Origin: a virus
IMG/VR virus record: IMGVR_UViG_3300032316_000329
Coordinates: 62,001 to 126,000 of that record
Direction: 5' to 3' (one strand)
DNA length: 64,000 bases
Below are positions 52,303 to 61,079 of this stretch, in pieces; the stretch's first letter is position 1; the number at the start of each line of letters is the position of its first letter. A program made the position numbers and the translations under genes. The notes beneath the pieces are model-generated. The model worked only from the letters and a program-made list of their open reading frames with translations, did not search any database and was not told the DNA's origin.

Positions 52303-53643
52303 ATGTATCTTACAGAAAACCTAGAGAAGAAGTGGTCACCAGTTCTTGACCACAACGGTCTCGACACCATTAAGGATTCATATCGCCGTGCTGTTACAGC
52401 GGTTATCCTTGAGAACCAAGAAAAGGCAATGGCTGAAGAGTCACGTGCCCTTAACGAAGCCGCTCCAACTAACGCTGGTGGCGGTCTCGGTGCAGGCACC
52501 AATGTTGCTTCATACGACCCAATTCTTATCTCACTCGTTCGTCGTGCGCTTCCTAACCTAATCGCATACGACATCTGCGGCGTTCAGCCAATGACCGGTC
52601 CAACCGGCCTTATCTTCGCAATGCGTTCTAAGTATAAGACAATGGATGGCGGCGAAGCACTATTTCTCGAAGCAAACACAGCATTTTCTTCACAGAACTC
52701 TGCTGGTGGTCTTGCTGGTGCTGTTTCTGGCGTTTCTGGTAACACCAACCCAGTTCTAGACCTTGGCGACTCCGCTACATTCGGTGTTGGTAAGGGCATG
52801 ACTACTGCTCAGTCAGAAGCTCTCGGCGATGCTGCTGGTAACATGTTTGCTGAAATGGCATTCTCAATCGAGAAGGTTACTGTAACCGCTCGTTCACGTG
52901 CCCTAAAAGCAGAATACACCACAGAACTTGCTCAGGATCTTAAGGCAATTCACGGCCTAGATGCTGAAACAGAACTTGCTAACATCCTTTCAACAGAGAT
53001 TCTTGCTGAAATTAACCGTGAGGTTATCCGCAGCATTTATCGTTCTGCTACAACAGGTGCTCAGTATGGTGTAACAACCGCTGGTACATTCGATCTTGAC
53101 ACAGACTCAAACGGCCGTTGGTCAGTTGAGAAGTTCAAGGGTCTTATTTTCCACATTGAGCGTGAAGCAAACGCAATCGCAAAAGCAACCCGTAGAGGCA
53201 AAGGCAATGTCCTTATCGTTTCTTCAGACGTTGCTTCAGCAATGGCTATGGCTGGTGTTCTCGACTACACCCCTGCTCTACAGGCTAACCTAACCGTTGA
53301 CGATACAGGCAACACATTTGTTGGCGTTCTTCACGGCCGTATTAAGGTCTATATCGACCCTTACTTCGGTGGTTCAGCAAACGGCGACGAACTCGTAACC
53401 GTTGGTTACCGTGGTTCTTCACCATTTGACGCTGGTCTATTCTACTGCCCATACGTTCCACTACAGATGGTTCGTGCTATCGGCCAGGATACATTCCAGC
53501 CAAAGATTGGATTTAAAACCCGCTACGGCATGGTTGCAAATCCATTCGCAACTTCAAATGCTGATGGTGTTGTTGGTGACCGCAATACTGCTGGTCAGGC
53601 AAACATCTACTATCGTATTTTCCGTGTGCGTAACCTCACATAA
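52303..53643 (+). CDS. 23: Major capsid protein gp23
   Basis: The product has 446 residues (T4 521). The first 52 residues (LTENLEKKWSPVLDHNGLDT onward) form the N-terminal region that gp21 removes: ALNE-AAPTNAG fits the (L/I)-x-E rule with cleavage after E52. The body has SLVRRALPNLIAYDICGVQP, MTGPTGLIFAMRSKY, FSIEKVTVTARSRALKAEYT and PKIGFKTRYGMVANPFATS, all typical of gp23 of the T4-like group. It builds the capsid shell. Codon use appears more optimised (few rare codons) than in neighbours, as expected for the most abundant virion protein. Confidence 0.95.
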   Translation: MYLTENLEKKWSPVLDHNGLDTIKDSYRRAVTAVILENQEKAMAEESRALNEAAPTNAGGGLGAGTNVASYDPILISLVRRALPNLIAYDICGVQPMTGPTGLIFAMRSKYKTMDGGEALFLEANTAFSSQNSAGGLAGAVSGVSGNTNPVLDLGDSATFGVGKGMTTAQSEALGDAAGNMFAEMAFSIEKVTVTARSRALKAEYTTELAQDLKAIHGLDAETELANILSTEILAEINREVIRSIYRSATTGAQYGVTTAGTFDLDTDSNGRWSVEKFKGLIFHIEREANAIAKATRRGKGNVLIVSSDVASAMAMAGVLDYTPALQANLTVDDTGNTFVGVLHGRIKVYIDPYFGGSANGDELVTVGYRGSSPFDAGLFYCPYVPLQMVRAIGQDTFQPKIGFKTRYGMVANPFATSNADGVVGDRNTAGQANIYYRIFRVRNLT

Positions 53644-53685
53644 AATCAATAACTTATACACACTTATAAGTGTATAAGCAAGACT

Positions 53686-53712
53686 GGCGGGGATTTATTC
53701 CCCGCCTTTTTT
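53686..53712 (+). terminator. Intrinsic terminator after gp23
   Basis: GGCGGGGA and TCCCCGCC form an 8-base stem with a TTTAT loop, followed by six T. It lies 43 bases after the capsid stop. A second AT-rich stem (CTTATACAC with GTGTATAAG, 53653-53678) precedes it. Confidence 0.9.
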
Positions 53713-53729
53713 GTGTCTTTTGGCAAGAC

Positions 53730-53736
53730 CTAAATA
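53730..53736 (+). promoter_or_regulatory. Putative late promoter before gp3
   Basis: CTAAATA lies 17 bases after the terminator and 22 bases before the gp3 start, so transcription would restart after the capsid gene. Confidence 0.55.
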
Positions 53737-53758
53737 CCTTGTAAAGAGGTAACCGCAA

Positions 53759-54286
53759 ATGACCACTGAAAGCCTTACATCTAATACACCTGAAAACACA
53801 TCAATATTACAAAGCACAAAATTTACGTTTATCATTCCTGATAAACCATTCTTAAAGTATTTCTGCCAAACAGTTCAGTTACCTTCTGTAACCACCTCCG
53901 AAGTCATGGTACCTACACCATTTTCCAATACATATCGACATGGTGACAAAATGTCATTTGAACCATTAACGGTTACAGCACTTATGGACGAAAATCTTCG
54001 TGTATGGGAAGAAACATATAAATGGATGGAATCTCTCACACGTCCATCTTCTTATGATCAGTATGCCAAGAAAACATTAAGAGACGTTCAGACACCTCTA
54101 TATTTTGATGGTTACCTAACTATTAATACAAATGCGAATAATCCTAATATTCGTGTTAAATTCCACAACTGTCATCCTACCTCAATCGGTATGATTAACT
54201 TTGATACCAAGGTTGATGCCGATGTTATTCCTACCGCAGACTTTACCTTCCGTTACGATATCTTTGAGATAGAACGCTTGACATAA
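53759..54286 (+). CDS. 3: Tail completion protein gp3
   Basis: The product has 175 residues (T4 gp3 176). It is built like the tail tube fold: STKFTFIIPDKPFLKYFCQT, VQLPSVTTSEVMVPTPFSNT, GDKMSFEPLTVTALMDENLR, VWEETYKWMESLTRPSSYDQ and a final DFTFRYDIFEIERL. gp3 ends the tail tube at its head-proximal side. The position after gp23 and before uvsY is the one it has in T4-like cyanophages. It has its own late-type promoter behind a terminator. Confidence 0.75.
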   Translation: MTTESLTSNTPENTSILQSTKFTFIIPDKPFLKYFCQTVQLPSVTTSEVMVPTPFSNTYRHGDKMSFEPLTVTALMDENLRVWEETYKWMESLTRPSSYDQYAKKTLRDVQTPLYFDGYLTINTNANNPNIRVKFHNCHPTSIGMINFDTKVDADVIPTADFTFRYDIFEIERLT

Positions 54287-54306
54287 TGATCTGTTTATGA
54301 TACATT
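54278..54306 (+). promoter_or_regulatory. Possible host-type promoter before uvsY
   Basis: TTGACA (54278-54283) at the end of gp3 is followed after 17 bases by TACATT. The -10 is weak. Three copies of TTTATGAT follow in the leader up to the uvsY start. Confidence 0.4.
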
Positions 54307-54346
54307 AAGATGGTTTATGATTCATTTATGATACAAAAGGAACACT

Positions 54347-54808
54347 ATGTTTTTGCGACCACCTGTAACCCTTGACCAGTTGAATGACGAATGGGAAAAA
54401 GATTGTAATATTGACCATACCGATATTGATTTGGAGTTGTTAAAGATTTCTTCTTTACATTCCAAGTATTGTCGTATCCGTTCCCATCATAAACAAGTAT
54501 CCTTTTCCCTAGATGAAAAGTATAGAAACATGAAAGAACTCCGTAGGGAGTGGATTGAAGGTAAATCGGAACAGGAAACTTTGGAAAAGTATGGATGGCA
54601 CCAGTATCAAGGTCAACCAGTCACCATGCGAACGGCTCAGGAATCTAAACTGGAGCACGATCCAGAACTCACCAAAATACTATTGAAGAAGAAACTACAG
54701 GACCTCATTGTAGAGCAATGTGACCTAAACATTAGAGAACTTAATAATAGAAACTTTGCCTTAAGAGGCGTCATTGATGTGAGAAGGTTCCTAAAGGGTA
54801 ATGATTAG
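54347..54808 (+). CDS. uvsY: Recombination mediator UvsY
   Basis: The product has 153 residues (T4 137). An N-terminal helical region (VTLDQLNDEWEKDCNIDHTD) is followed by a charged centre and a C-terminal helix ending RNFALRGVIDVRRFLKG, which matches the R-G-F-A-I/L end of UvsY. UvsY loads the UvsX recombinase onto single-stranded DNA covered by gp32. It overlaps uvsW by eight bases; the pair is conserved in order in T4-like cyanophages. Confidence 0.8.
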   Translation: MFLRPPVTLDQLNDEWEKDCNIDHTDIDLELLKISSLHSKYCRIRSHHKQVSFSLDEKYRNMKELRREWIEGKSEQETLEKYGWHQYQGQPVTMRTAQESKLEHDPELTKILLKKKLQDLIVEQCDLNIRELNNRNFALRGVIDVRRFLKGND

Positions 54809-56267
54809 AATTAGCAATAAAGATGAATCCTATATTAGGGTTGATTGTGAAGAAAGCATAGCATGGGAACTCCGTGATGCCTTCTCCTTCCGCCCACCTG
54901 GATTTCAGTTTGTTCCGGCCTATAAGCAAAAACTTTGGGATGGATATTTGCGCCTCTACGACACCAACAAAAGACAAATCTACCGTGGTCTAGCACCACA
55001 AGTTATGGAATGGGCAACTAAAAGAGGTTATACTTATGAATATGAAGATGAATCCTATGACACCGATTTTTCATTGGAAGAAGCCAATCAGTTCGTTGAG
55101 GTACTTAATCCAAAATACCCACCCCGTGACTACCAACTTAATTCCTTCGTTCATGCGATACGTTCTCAACGGCGTATTGTATTGTCACCAACTGGGTCTG
55201 GTAAATCTCTATTACTATATCTCATTAGCATGTATCTACTCCGGCAGGGAAAGAGAGGACTACTAATCGTTCCTCGTTCGGCCTTGGTTGAACAAATGTT
55301 CTCCGACTTTCAAGACTATTCTTGTAACAATGGTAAAGATATGTTCAAGTATTGTTGGAAAGTATATTCAGGTAGAGATAAAGACTCCGAGCATCCAATC
55401 ATTATCTCCACTTGGCAGTCATTACAGAGAATGCCTAAGGAGTATTTTGTAAAGTTTGATTATGTAATCTGTGATGAGGTTCATCTGGCACAAGCAAAAG
55501 CCCTATCTGATATTGTGACTAAGTGTACCAATGCCCAGTATAGACTTGGTGTTACCGGTACCTTATCTGGTGCCAAGGCACATGAATGGGTGCTAGTTGG
55601 TTTGTTTGGACAAATCTATAAGGCCACTACCTCAAAAGAACTAATGGATAAGAAGCAACTTGCGGAACTCACCATTAAATGTCTGCTATTGAAATATAGT
55701 GAAGAAGAATGTGAGTATATGAAACATGCTACTTACCAGCAGGAGATTGAGTATATCATTTCCAATAAGGCAAGAAATAAGTTCATATGTAATCTTACCC
55801 TCTCTTTAGATGGCAATAGTCTACTGCTATTCAACTATGTTGATAAGCATGGCACCGTCTTATACGACATGCTAAATAAGAAGGTTAAAGAAGGTCGAAA
55901 AGTATTCTTTATACATGGAGGAACAGATGTTGAGGATCGTGAACAGATTAGAAAGATTATGGAACAAGAAACCAATGCTATCATTGTTGGTTCTATCGGC
56001 GTTCTCAGTACCGGCACTAACATCGTGCGACTCAATAACATCATATTTGCATCCCCAAGTAAGTCCAAAATTAGGAATCTACAGTCAATCGGTAGGGGCC
56101 TCCGTGTTAATGACACCAAACAATCCGCCACTCTCTTTGACATTGCCGACGACTTTAGCTGGAAAAAGAAAGAAAACTTTACTCTTAAACACTTCTTCGA
56201 ACGCCTCAAAACCTACACAGAAGAACAGTTCAAGTTTAAACTCTACAAAATCCAAATCAAAGACTAA
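54801..56267 (+). CDS. uvsW: DNA helicase UvsW
   Basis: The 488-residue superfamily 2 helicase (T4 503) has VDCEESIAWELRDAFSFRPP in its N-terminal domain, RIVLSPTGSGKSLLLYLISM with Walker A at 131-136, VICDEVHLAQA with DEVH at 225-228, LGVTGTLSGAKA (motif III), and RNLQSIGRGLRVNDTKQS (motif VI). In T4 it unwinds branched and R-loop structures, shutting off origin replication and aiding recombination and fork repair. It starts inside the end of uvsY. Confidence 0.9.
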   Translation: MIRISNKDESYIRVDCEESIAWELRDAFSFRPPGFQFVPAYKQKLWDGYLRLYDTNKRQIYRGLAPQVMEWATKRGYTYEYEDESYDTDFSLEEANQFVEVLNPKYPPRDYQLNSFVHAIRSQRRIVLSPTGSGKSLLLYLISMYLLRQGKRGLLIVPRSALVEQMFSDFQDYSCNNGKDMFKYCWKVYSGRDKDSEHPIIISTWQSLQRMPKEYFVKFDYVICDEVHLAQAKALSDIVTKCTNAQYRLGVTGTLSGAKAHEWVLVGLFGQIYKATTSKELMDKKQLAELTIKCLLLKYSEEECEYMKHATYQQEIEYIISNKARNKFICNLTLSLDGNSLLLFNYVDKHGTVLYDMLNKKVKEGRKVFFIHGGTDVEDREQIRKIMEQETNAIIVGSIGVLSTGTNIVRLNNIIFASPSKSKIRNLQSIGRGLRVNDTKQSATLFDIADDFSWKKKENFTLKHFFERLKTYTEEQFKFKLYKIQIKD

Positions 56268-56276
56268 GAGAAGATA

Positions 56277-56708
56277 ATGAATGATGTAAGTGAAGAACCA
56301 TCTGTCAAATTTATCCGATTAAACAACGGTGATGATATTATAGCAGAAGTGGTAGAGGTAGGTGATGATACACAGACCGATTATATGGTAATTAATCCAT
56401 TAAAAGTAGTTTATATACCTTCCCAGAGAGGTTCATCGTATCTACAAGTGGCATTTATGCCTTGGGTTTTTACCAAAATCTGTGAAGAACAGGAGTTTCT
56501 AATTCATTCAGATGATATCGTTACCATAGGTAATGTAAGTGAATATATGTTAGAATATTACTGGAAGAATATGGATTACTTTATTACTTCGGAAGATTCA
56601 ACAGTGGTGAGTGAAGAAAAACCAGAACCAGAAGAAACAGAACCAGAAGAAACATCTTTAGAAGAACTATTAGAAGCAATCAAATCATCAAGAAGGACTT
56701 TTCACTAA
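56277..56708 (+). CDS. Lsm-like small beta-barrel protein (tentative)
   Basis: The product has 143 residues. The first 90 residues read KFIRLNNGDDIIAEVVEVGD, then TDYMVINPLKVVYIPSQRG and YLQVAFMPWVFTKICEEQEF, which follow the shape of Sm/Lsm-like barrels (L-x-N-G-x-x-I-x-A strand followed by a second half). The C-terminal 50 residues are very acidic (EEKPEPEETEPEETSLEELL). Similar proteins are found next to uvsW or gp55 in T4-like cyanophages as far as I recall. RNA binding would be the natural idea but is only inferred. The stop overlaps the next start. Confidence 0.45.
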   Translation: MNDVSEEPSVKFIRLNNGDDIIAEVVEVGDDTQTDYMVINPLKVVYIPSQRGSSYLQVAFMPWVFTKICEEQEFLIHSDDIVTIGNVSEYMLEYYWKNMDYFITSEDSTVVSEEKPEPEETEPEETSLEELLEAIKSSRRTFH

Positions 56709-57007
56709 TGGCAACCATAGCAACTAACGAATACCTTACACTAGATGATGCTGAACTTGTAGATGATTTCGGATTTACCTTTGGTAATGAGGACGATATC
56801 GTTGCCGAGGCCATCGCACCAGCATCCGACGAGATTACAGACCTTAAGAAAAGACTAGAGGCCGTTCGGAAGATTTATCTACCTCTCCTTGAAAACCTTA
56901 ATAAGAATTCCGACCAACCTATCATTAAGTGGCCAAATCGTGGTCCTATCCTTACAAAGCAGATTACAAAGTTAAAAATGCTCACCGAACCAGGTTTCGT
57001 TAAGTAG
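56708..57007 (+). CDS. Small conserved T4-like protein
   Basis: The 99-residue protein has a start that overlaps the previous stop (TAATG). The first half is acidic (LDDAELVDDFGFTFGNEDDI). The second half has ITDLKKRLEAVRKIYLPLLE and PIIKWPNRGPILTKQITKLK, where KWPNRGP is the most recognisable part; similar W-P-N-R peptides occur in small unnamed proteins of T4-like phages. The function is unknown. A possible attenuator-like element begins inside its stop codon. Confidence 0.5.
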   Translation: MATIATNEYLTLDDAELVDDFGFTFGNEDDIVAEAIAPASDEITDLKKRLEAVRKIYLPLLENLNKNSDQPIIKWPNRGPILTKQITKLKMLTEPGFVK

Positions 57008-57048
57008 TTGCTTCGCAACTGTCTCGCTACGCTCGACGGGTTGCTTTT
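57006..57048 (+). other. Mutually exclusive GC-rich stem-loops
   Basis: AGTTGC-ttc-GCAACT (57006-57020) is a perfect short hairpin. The same GCAAC (57015-57019) can instead pair with GTTGC at 57040-57044, enclosing a GTC/GAC pair, with TTTT directly after. Its GC-rich run stands out from the AT-rich phage background. Confidence 0.45.
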
Positions 57049-57133
57049 GGTTAATATTGGTGGTGGTTTTCTTTCCAAGATTATACACACAAAACTGGAA
57101 CCTTGTCAAGCCCCGGAATGAAAAAATCCGCCA

Positions 57134-57162
57134 TTGACAATAACTTTTTTTTATTATATAAT
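57134..57162 (+). promoter_or_regulatory. Consensus sigma70 promoter before gp55
   Basis: TTGACA (57134-57139), 17 bases, then TATAAT (57157-57162): a perfect match to the bacterial housekeeping consensus, 27 bases before gp55. The host polymerase alone should read it early in infection. Confidence 0.85.
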
Positions 57163-57189
57163 GTATCCAATAACTATAAGAGGATTGTT

Positions 57190-57738
57190 ATGGCAAAGAA
57201 ACCCAACCACTATGTAGATAACCAAAAGTTTTTAGCAGAGATTATTGAGTATAAGGACAAATGTAAAAAGGCCGCAGACAACGGCCTAGAAAAACCTCGG
57301 GTCTCAGAGTATATCGGATCTTGTATTCTATTGATTGCTGAAAGACTTAGTACCAAACCTAGGTTTATGAACTACTCATTCCGTGATGAGTTGGTTTCCG
57401 ATGCCTTAGAGAATTGCTTTCTATACTTTGATAATTTCAATCCAGAGATTAGTCAGAATCCTTTTGCCTACTTTACACAAATCATCTACTATGCCTTCCA
57501 TAGACGAATCTCAAAAGAAGAAAAAAATCGTTATATTATTTACAAAAAATTTCAAGAATCCGTCCTACATACCTCAGATGCATCCTTGATGATTGATGCT
57601 GATGATAATCACTTGATTTCCTCCGCAATGTATGATAACCTAAATGACTTCATAGGAAAGTTTGAAAAGCGAGAAGCGGAAAAGAAAGAGAAACGCAAGC
57701 AGGTCAAACAAGGATTAGAAAATTTTACCGAGGAGTGA
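57190..57738 (+). CDS. 55: Late transcription sigma factor gp55
   Basis: The product has 182 residues (T4 gp55 185) from the ATG at 57190, which has agagga upstream; the frame is open further up but would run through the promoter. SEYIGSCILLIAERLSTKPR, FMNYSFRDELVSDALENCFL and NPFAYFTQIIYYAFHRRISK follow the sigma region 2-like helix of gp55, which recognises the late promoter -10. Its own gene lies behind a host-type promoter, as expected if it must be made before late genes are read. Confidence 0.85.
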   Translation: MAKKPNHYVDNQKFLAEIIEYKDKCKKAADNGLEKPRVSEYIGSCILLIAERLSTKPRFMNYSFRDELVSDALENCFLYFDNFNPEISQNPFAYFTQIIYYAFHRRISKEEKNRYIIYKKFQESVLHTSDASLMIDADDNHLISSAMYDNLNDFIGKFEKREAEKKEKRKQVKQGLENFTEE

Positions 57739-57743
57739 AAACA

Positions 57744-57950
57744 ATGAAGGAAGAGTTTGACGTACCTTTTCAAGTTCAGATGGTGATTGACTCACTAAAG
57801 AACAAGAATGAACGACCAACTATTCGTGGTAATTACCGTATGCGATTAGATGGTATTCGTAAGGCCATTGATAATGCGATTAATGAATATGATACAGAAA
57901 TGGGAACGGCAAGTACCTTTGGTCGCCGTAAGTCCAATGGATCTAGATGA
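57744..57950 (+). CDS. Small unknown protein between gp55 and gp47
   Basis: The protein has 68 residues from the ATG at 57744 with gaggag upstream, six bases after gp55. KEEFDVPFQVQMVIDSLKNK, then RPTIRGNYRMRLDGIRKAID and a basic end. It looks helical. The gene overlaps the next by 14 bases. The function is unknown; small genes at this place are usual in related phages. Confidence 0.5.
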   Translation: MKEEFDVPFQVQMVIDSLKNKNERPTIRGNYRMRLDGIRKAIDNAINEYDTEMGTASTFGRRKSNGSR

Positions 57951-58119
57951 TATCGTAAAAGAGGTTGACCAGCAGATTGAATGGTTCTGTGATAAGGTTA
58001 TAGAGCCATATCCTATACATCGCAAAGATAAAGAAAAAATCTTTGAACGGATGAAAACCTTAGGATGGATTCGGCAATCAGAGATTGATACCTATAATGA
58101 AATTACCAAAGAAGATTGA
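57937..58119 (+). CDS. Small unknown helical protein
   Basis: The protein has 60 residues from the ATG at 57937 inside the previous gene. DLDDIVKEVDQQIEWFCDKV, then KDKEKIFERMKTLGWIRQSE. The compact helical composition suggests a small regulatory or binding protein, but I do not recognise it. The promoter for gp47 begins at its stop codon. Confidence 0.45.
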   Translation: MDLDDIVKEVDQQIEWFCDKVIEPYPIHRKDKEKIFERMKTLGWIRQSEIDTYNEITKED

Positions 58120-58144
58120 CGAGGTCATTTTTTTAGTATATACT
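58116..58144 (+). promoter_or_regulatory. Host-type promoter before gp47
   Basis: TTGACG (58116-58121), 17 bases, then TATACT (58139-58144), 38 bases before gp47. It overlaps the previous stop codon. Confidence 0.7.
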
Positions 58145-58182
58145 GTATCTAAGAGTTTGTTACTTGAACTAAAGGATAGATT

Positions 58183-59259
58183 ATGGCGTTGATTGCTATG
58201 CCGACTGATACACACGCCGGAGTAAGAAATGACAATCCAGCGTTTCAGTTGTATCAGAAGAAATGCTGGAAGTGGTTCTTTGATTACATTGATGAACATA
58301 ACATTAAGCATGTTGTTCATCTTGGTGATATCTATGACCGCCGTAAGTATGTGAATTTTATGTCCGCCAAGAGACTGCGTGAGGATTTTCTTGAACCTCT
58401 GGAGGAACGAGGCGTTGAGACACATATTATACAAGGCAATCATGATTCATATTACAAGGATACACACGAGGTTAATGCCTTAGATGAACTTGTCGCAGGA
58501 AAGTATAGGTATATTAGGACTCATTCTGTACCTAGCATTATCAATATTGATGGGTTGGATATCCAAATAATGCCTTGGATTACCGACAGTAATCGTGAAG
58601 AGGCATTTGAAGCAATAACAAAACCAAGAGCGCCAATACTAATGGGCCATTTAGAATTGAATGGTTTCCAAATGCATAGAGGCACTATTTCAGACCACGG
58701 AATGGATAGAAATGTATTTGATAAATTTGATGCGGTATACTCGGGACATTACCATCATCGTTCTACTATTGGTAATGTTTCTTACATTGGTGCCTTTGCT
58801 GAATATACTTGGTCTGATTACGACGACCCTCGAGGATTTAGTATATTGGATACTGAATCACGACAAACCACCTTTTTAAGAAATCCTTATAGGATGTTCA
58901 GACTGGCCAAGTATGATGATGTTGCAAATCCTAATATCATTGAGAAGATACAAAATACTGACTTTTCAAAATATGCTGACACTTATGTTAAACTGGTTGT
59001 TGTTAACAAAAGTAATCCGTATGCTTTTGACTTGTTGTTTGATAGCATATACAAGGCAGGGCCTCTTGACATTACTATTATTGAGGACCCTACGGTTTTA
59101 TTAGATAATGAAGAAGAAGCGGAAGTTAATGAAGCGGAAGATACCGCTACTATATTGAGAAAGTATATTGGCGGTCTTACTTTACCAATAGATAATGATA
59201 AAATGAAAGAGTTCATGCTTGATGTTTATCAAGAGGCCCTTCAAGTGGAAACTGTCTAA
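58183..59259 (+). CDS. 47: Recombination nuclease subunit gp47 (SbcD/Mre11-like)
   Basis: The product has 358 residues (T4 339). The phosphoesterase metal sites are visible: [15 protein letters not shown] (D9, H11), [14 protein letters not shown] (GD at 48-49), [12 protein letters not shown] (GNHD at 85-88), [10 protein letters not shown] and [12 protein letters not shown]. With gp46 it forms the T4 equivalent of SbcCD/Mre11-Rad50, resecting DNA ends and taking part in host DNA breakdown. In most T4-like phages gp46 follows closely; here an FtsH gene lies between. Confidence 0.9.
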   Translation: MALIAMPTDTHAGVRNDNPAFQLYQKKCWKWFFDYIDEHNIKHVVHLGDIYDRRKYVNFMSAKRLREDFLEPLEERGVETHIIQGNHDSYYKDTHEVNALDELVAGKYRYIRTHSVPSIINIDGLDIQIMPWITDSNREEAFEAITKPRAPILMGHLELNGFQMHRGTISDHGMDRNVFDKFDAVYSGHYHHRSTIGNVSYIGAFAEYTWSDYDDPRGFSILDTESRQTTFLRNPYRMFRLAKYDDVANPNIIEKIQNTDFSKYADTYVKLVVVNKSNPYAFDLLFDSIYKAGPLDITIIEDPTVLLDNEEEAEVNEAEDTATILRKYIGGLTLPIDNDKMKEFMLDVYQEALQVETV

Positions 59260-59262
59260 ATA
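59256..59262 (+). promoter_or_regulatory. Late-type motif before ftsH
   Basis: CTAAATA overlaps the gp47 stop and lies 23 bases before the ftsH start, the same arrangement as at structural genes. A TATAAT also occurs just after it, without a matching -35. Confidence 0.45.
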
Positions 59263-59285
59263 GTATAATATGTATAGGAAGGTTT

Positions 59286-61079
59286 ATGAATATGAAAAAA
59301 TATTTCCCTTGGGTGCTGTTGATTGCCGTTACTATTGGTCTTGCAATCTTTATGATGGAAGGCCAGGGAAAGAAGGCAGTTGCGGATGTCAACTTTACAG
59401 ATTTTATTGCTCAGGTTGACCGTAATAACGTTCATGACGTTATCATTAGTGGTTCACATGTTGTAGGACATTTTAGAGATAGTAATAGGGTTTTTACAAC
59501 TACTATTGCAGGCATTTCATCACTATTACCTCGGTTAGAGGAACATAATGTTAACATTGAGATTAAAGGAGAAGGTGAGGATTCTTTCTGGACCACACTC
59601 TTTCTTAATGCTTTCCCTATGTTTATTTTTATTGCTGTTTGGATTTACTTTGCTCGTAGAGGTACCGGCGGCCCTGGTGGTATCTCCGCATTTGGTAAGT
59701 CAAAGGCCAAACTACTAACAGAGGCCACAGGCACAAAGACATTTGAAGATGTTGCTGGTGTTGATGAAGCAAAGGAAGACCTACAAGAGGTTGTAGAGTT
59801 TCTACAGGATCCCGGTAAGTTTGAACGTCTCGGTGGTCGTATTCCAAAGGGTGTTCTACTCGTTGGTCCACCTGGCACAGGTAAGACATTGCTTGCCCGT
59901 GCCGTTGCTGGTGAAGCAGGTGTTCCATTCTTCTCTATCTCTGGTTCAGACTTTGTTGAAATGTTTGTGGGTGTGGGTGCTTCCCGTGTCCGTGACATGT
60001 TTGAACAGGCCAAGAAAAACGCACCATGCATTATCTTCATTGACGAAATTGATGCCGTTGGTCGCTCCCGTGCCAATGGTATCTCAGGTAACGATGAAAG
60101 AGACCAGACACTAAACGCCATGCTGGTTGAAATGGACGGTTTCAATGATAATGAAGGTATCATTGTTATTGCTGCTACAAACCGTGTGGATGTTCTAGAT
60201 GCTGCATTAACACGTCCTGGTCGTTTTGACCGTCAGATTCAGGTTCCTAATCCTGACTTTGTTGGTCGTGAGAAAATCCTTAAAGTTCATTCTCGCAAGG
60301 TTCCAATCGGTCCTGATGTCAACCTCAAGACAGTTGCAAAGGGCACACCAGGGTTCTCTGGAGCAGACCTGGCGAACCTTGTAAACGAGGCCGCACTACT
60401 AGCAGCAAGACGTTCAAAGCGTATTGTTACTGCTAAGGAGTTTGAAGATGCCCGAGATAAAATCCTCATGGGTGCCGAGCGCCGAACTCTATTGATGACC
60501 GAAGAAGAAAAGAGTATGACTGCCTATCACGAAGCAGGTCACGCCCTTGTCTCTATGCGTATGCCTGCATCCACCCCTATTCATAAGGCAACAATCATTC
60601 CTCGTGGTCGTGCATTAGGTATGGTTCAGTCTCTACCAGAACGTGACCGTATCTCTATGCATTATGAAGAAATGATTGCTCAACTTGCTATGGCAATGGG
60701 TGGTCGTGTAGCAGAGGAATTAATCTTTGGTAAAGACAAGGTATCTTCTGGTGCTTCTGGTGATATTCAGCAAGCAACCCAGTTGGCCCGTGCCATGGTT
60801 ACCGAGTATGGGTTCTCCTCCAAGTTAGGAAGAATGGCATATACAACACCTAATGCTGATATGTTTCATACACCTAAGATTTCGGAGAAAACACAAGAAA
60901 CGGTAGATAAAGAAGTCCTTAAACTTGTAGAAGAAGGATATGATACTGCTAAGAAAATCTTGACGGATGAAAAGAAACATCTTGACACAATAGCAAAAAG
61001 TCTGATAGAATATGAAACTCTATCAGGTAATGAACTCAAGGACTTGTTAGAAGGAAAGAAGCCAACAAGAGATTATTGA
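59286..61079 (+). CDS. ftsH: FtsH-type membrane AAA+ zinc protease
   Basis: The 597-residue protein is close to bacterial FtsH in length and complete. It has two transmembrane segments (about 7-23 and 104-122) with a small periplasmic domain between, an AAA+ domain with GPPGTGKT (194-201), pore loop MFVGVG (226-231), FIDEID (251-256) and RPGRFDR, and a protease domain with zinc site HEAGH (415-419) and the third ligand in SGDIQQA (D493). FtsH degrades membrane and short-lived regulatory proteins. Its codon pattern looks slightly more regular than its neighbours. It may have been acquired from a host; phage copies are uncommon but known. Its stop overlaps gp46. Confidence 0.95.
   Translation: MNMKKYFPWVLLIAVTIGLAIFMMEGQGKKAVADVNFTDFIAQVDRNNVHDVIISGSHVVGHFRDSNRVFTTTIAGISSLLPRLEEHNVNIEIKGEGEDSFWTTLFLNAFPMFIFIAVWIYFARRGTGGPGGISAFGKSKAKLLTEATGTKTFEDVAGVDEAKEDLQEVVEFLQDPGKFERLGGRIPKGVLLVGPPGTGKTLLARAVAGEAGVPFFSISGSDFVEMFVGVGASRVRDMFEQAKKNAPCIIFIDEIDAVGRSRANGISGNDERDQTLNAMLVEMDGFNDNEGIIVIAATNRVDVLDAALTRPGRFDRQIQVPNPDFVGREKILKVHSRKVPIGPDVNLKTVAKGTPGFSGADLANLVNEAALLAARRSKRIVTAKEFEDARDKILMGAERRTLLMTEEEKSMTAYHEAGHALVSMRMPASTPIHKATIIPRGRALGMVQSLPERDRISMHYEEMIAQLAMAMGGRVAEELIFGKDKVSSGASGDIQQATQLARAMVTEYGFSSKLGRMAYTTPNADMFHTPKISEKTQETVDKEVLKLVEEGYDTAKKILTDEKKHLDTIAKSLIEYETLSGNELKDLLEGKKPTRDY

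Noticed and set aside
57103-57189. Upstream extension of gp55
   Set aside because: It would place the start upstream of a perfect sigma70 promoter and lacks a ribosome-binding site; 57190 gives the usual gp55 length.
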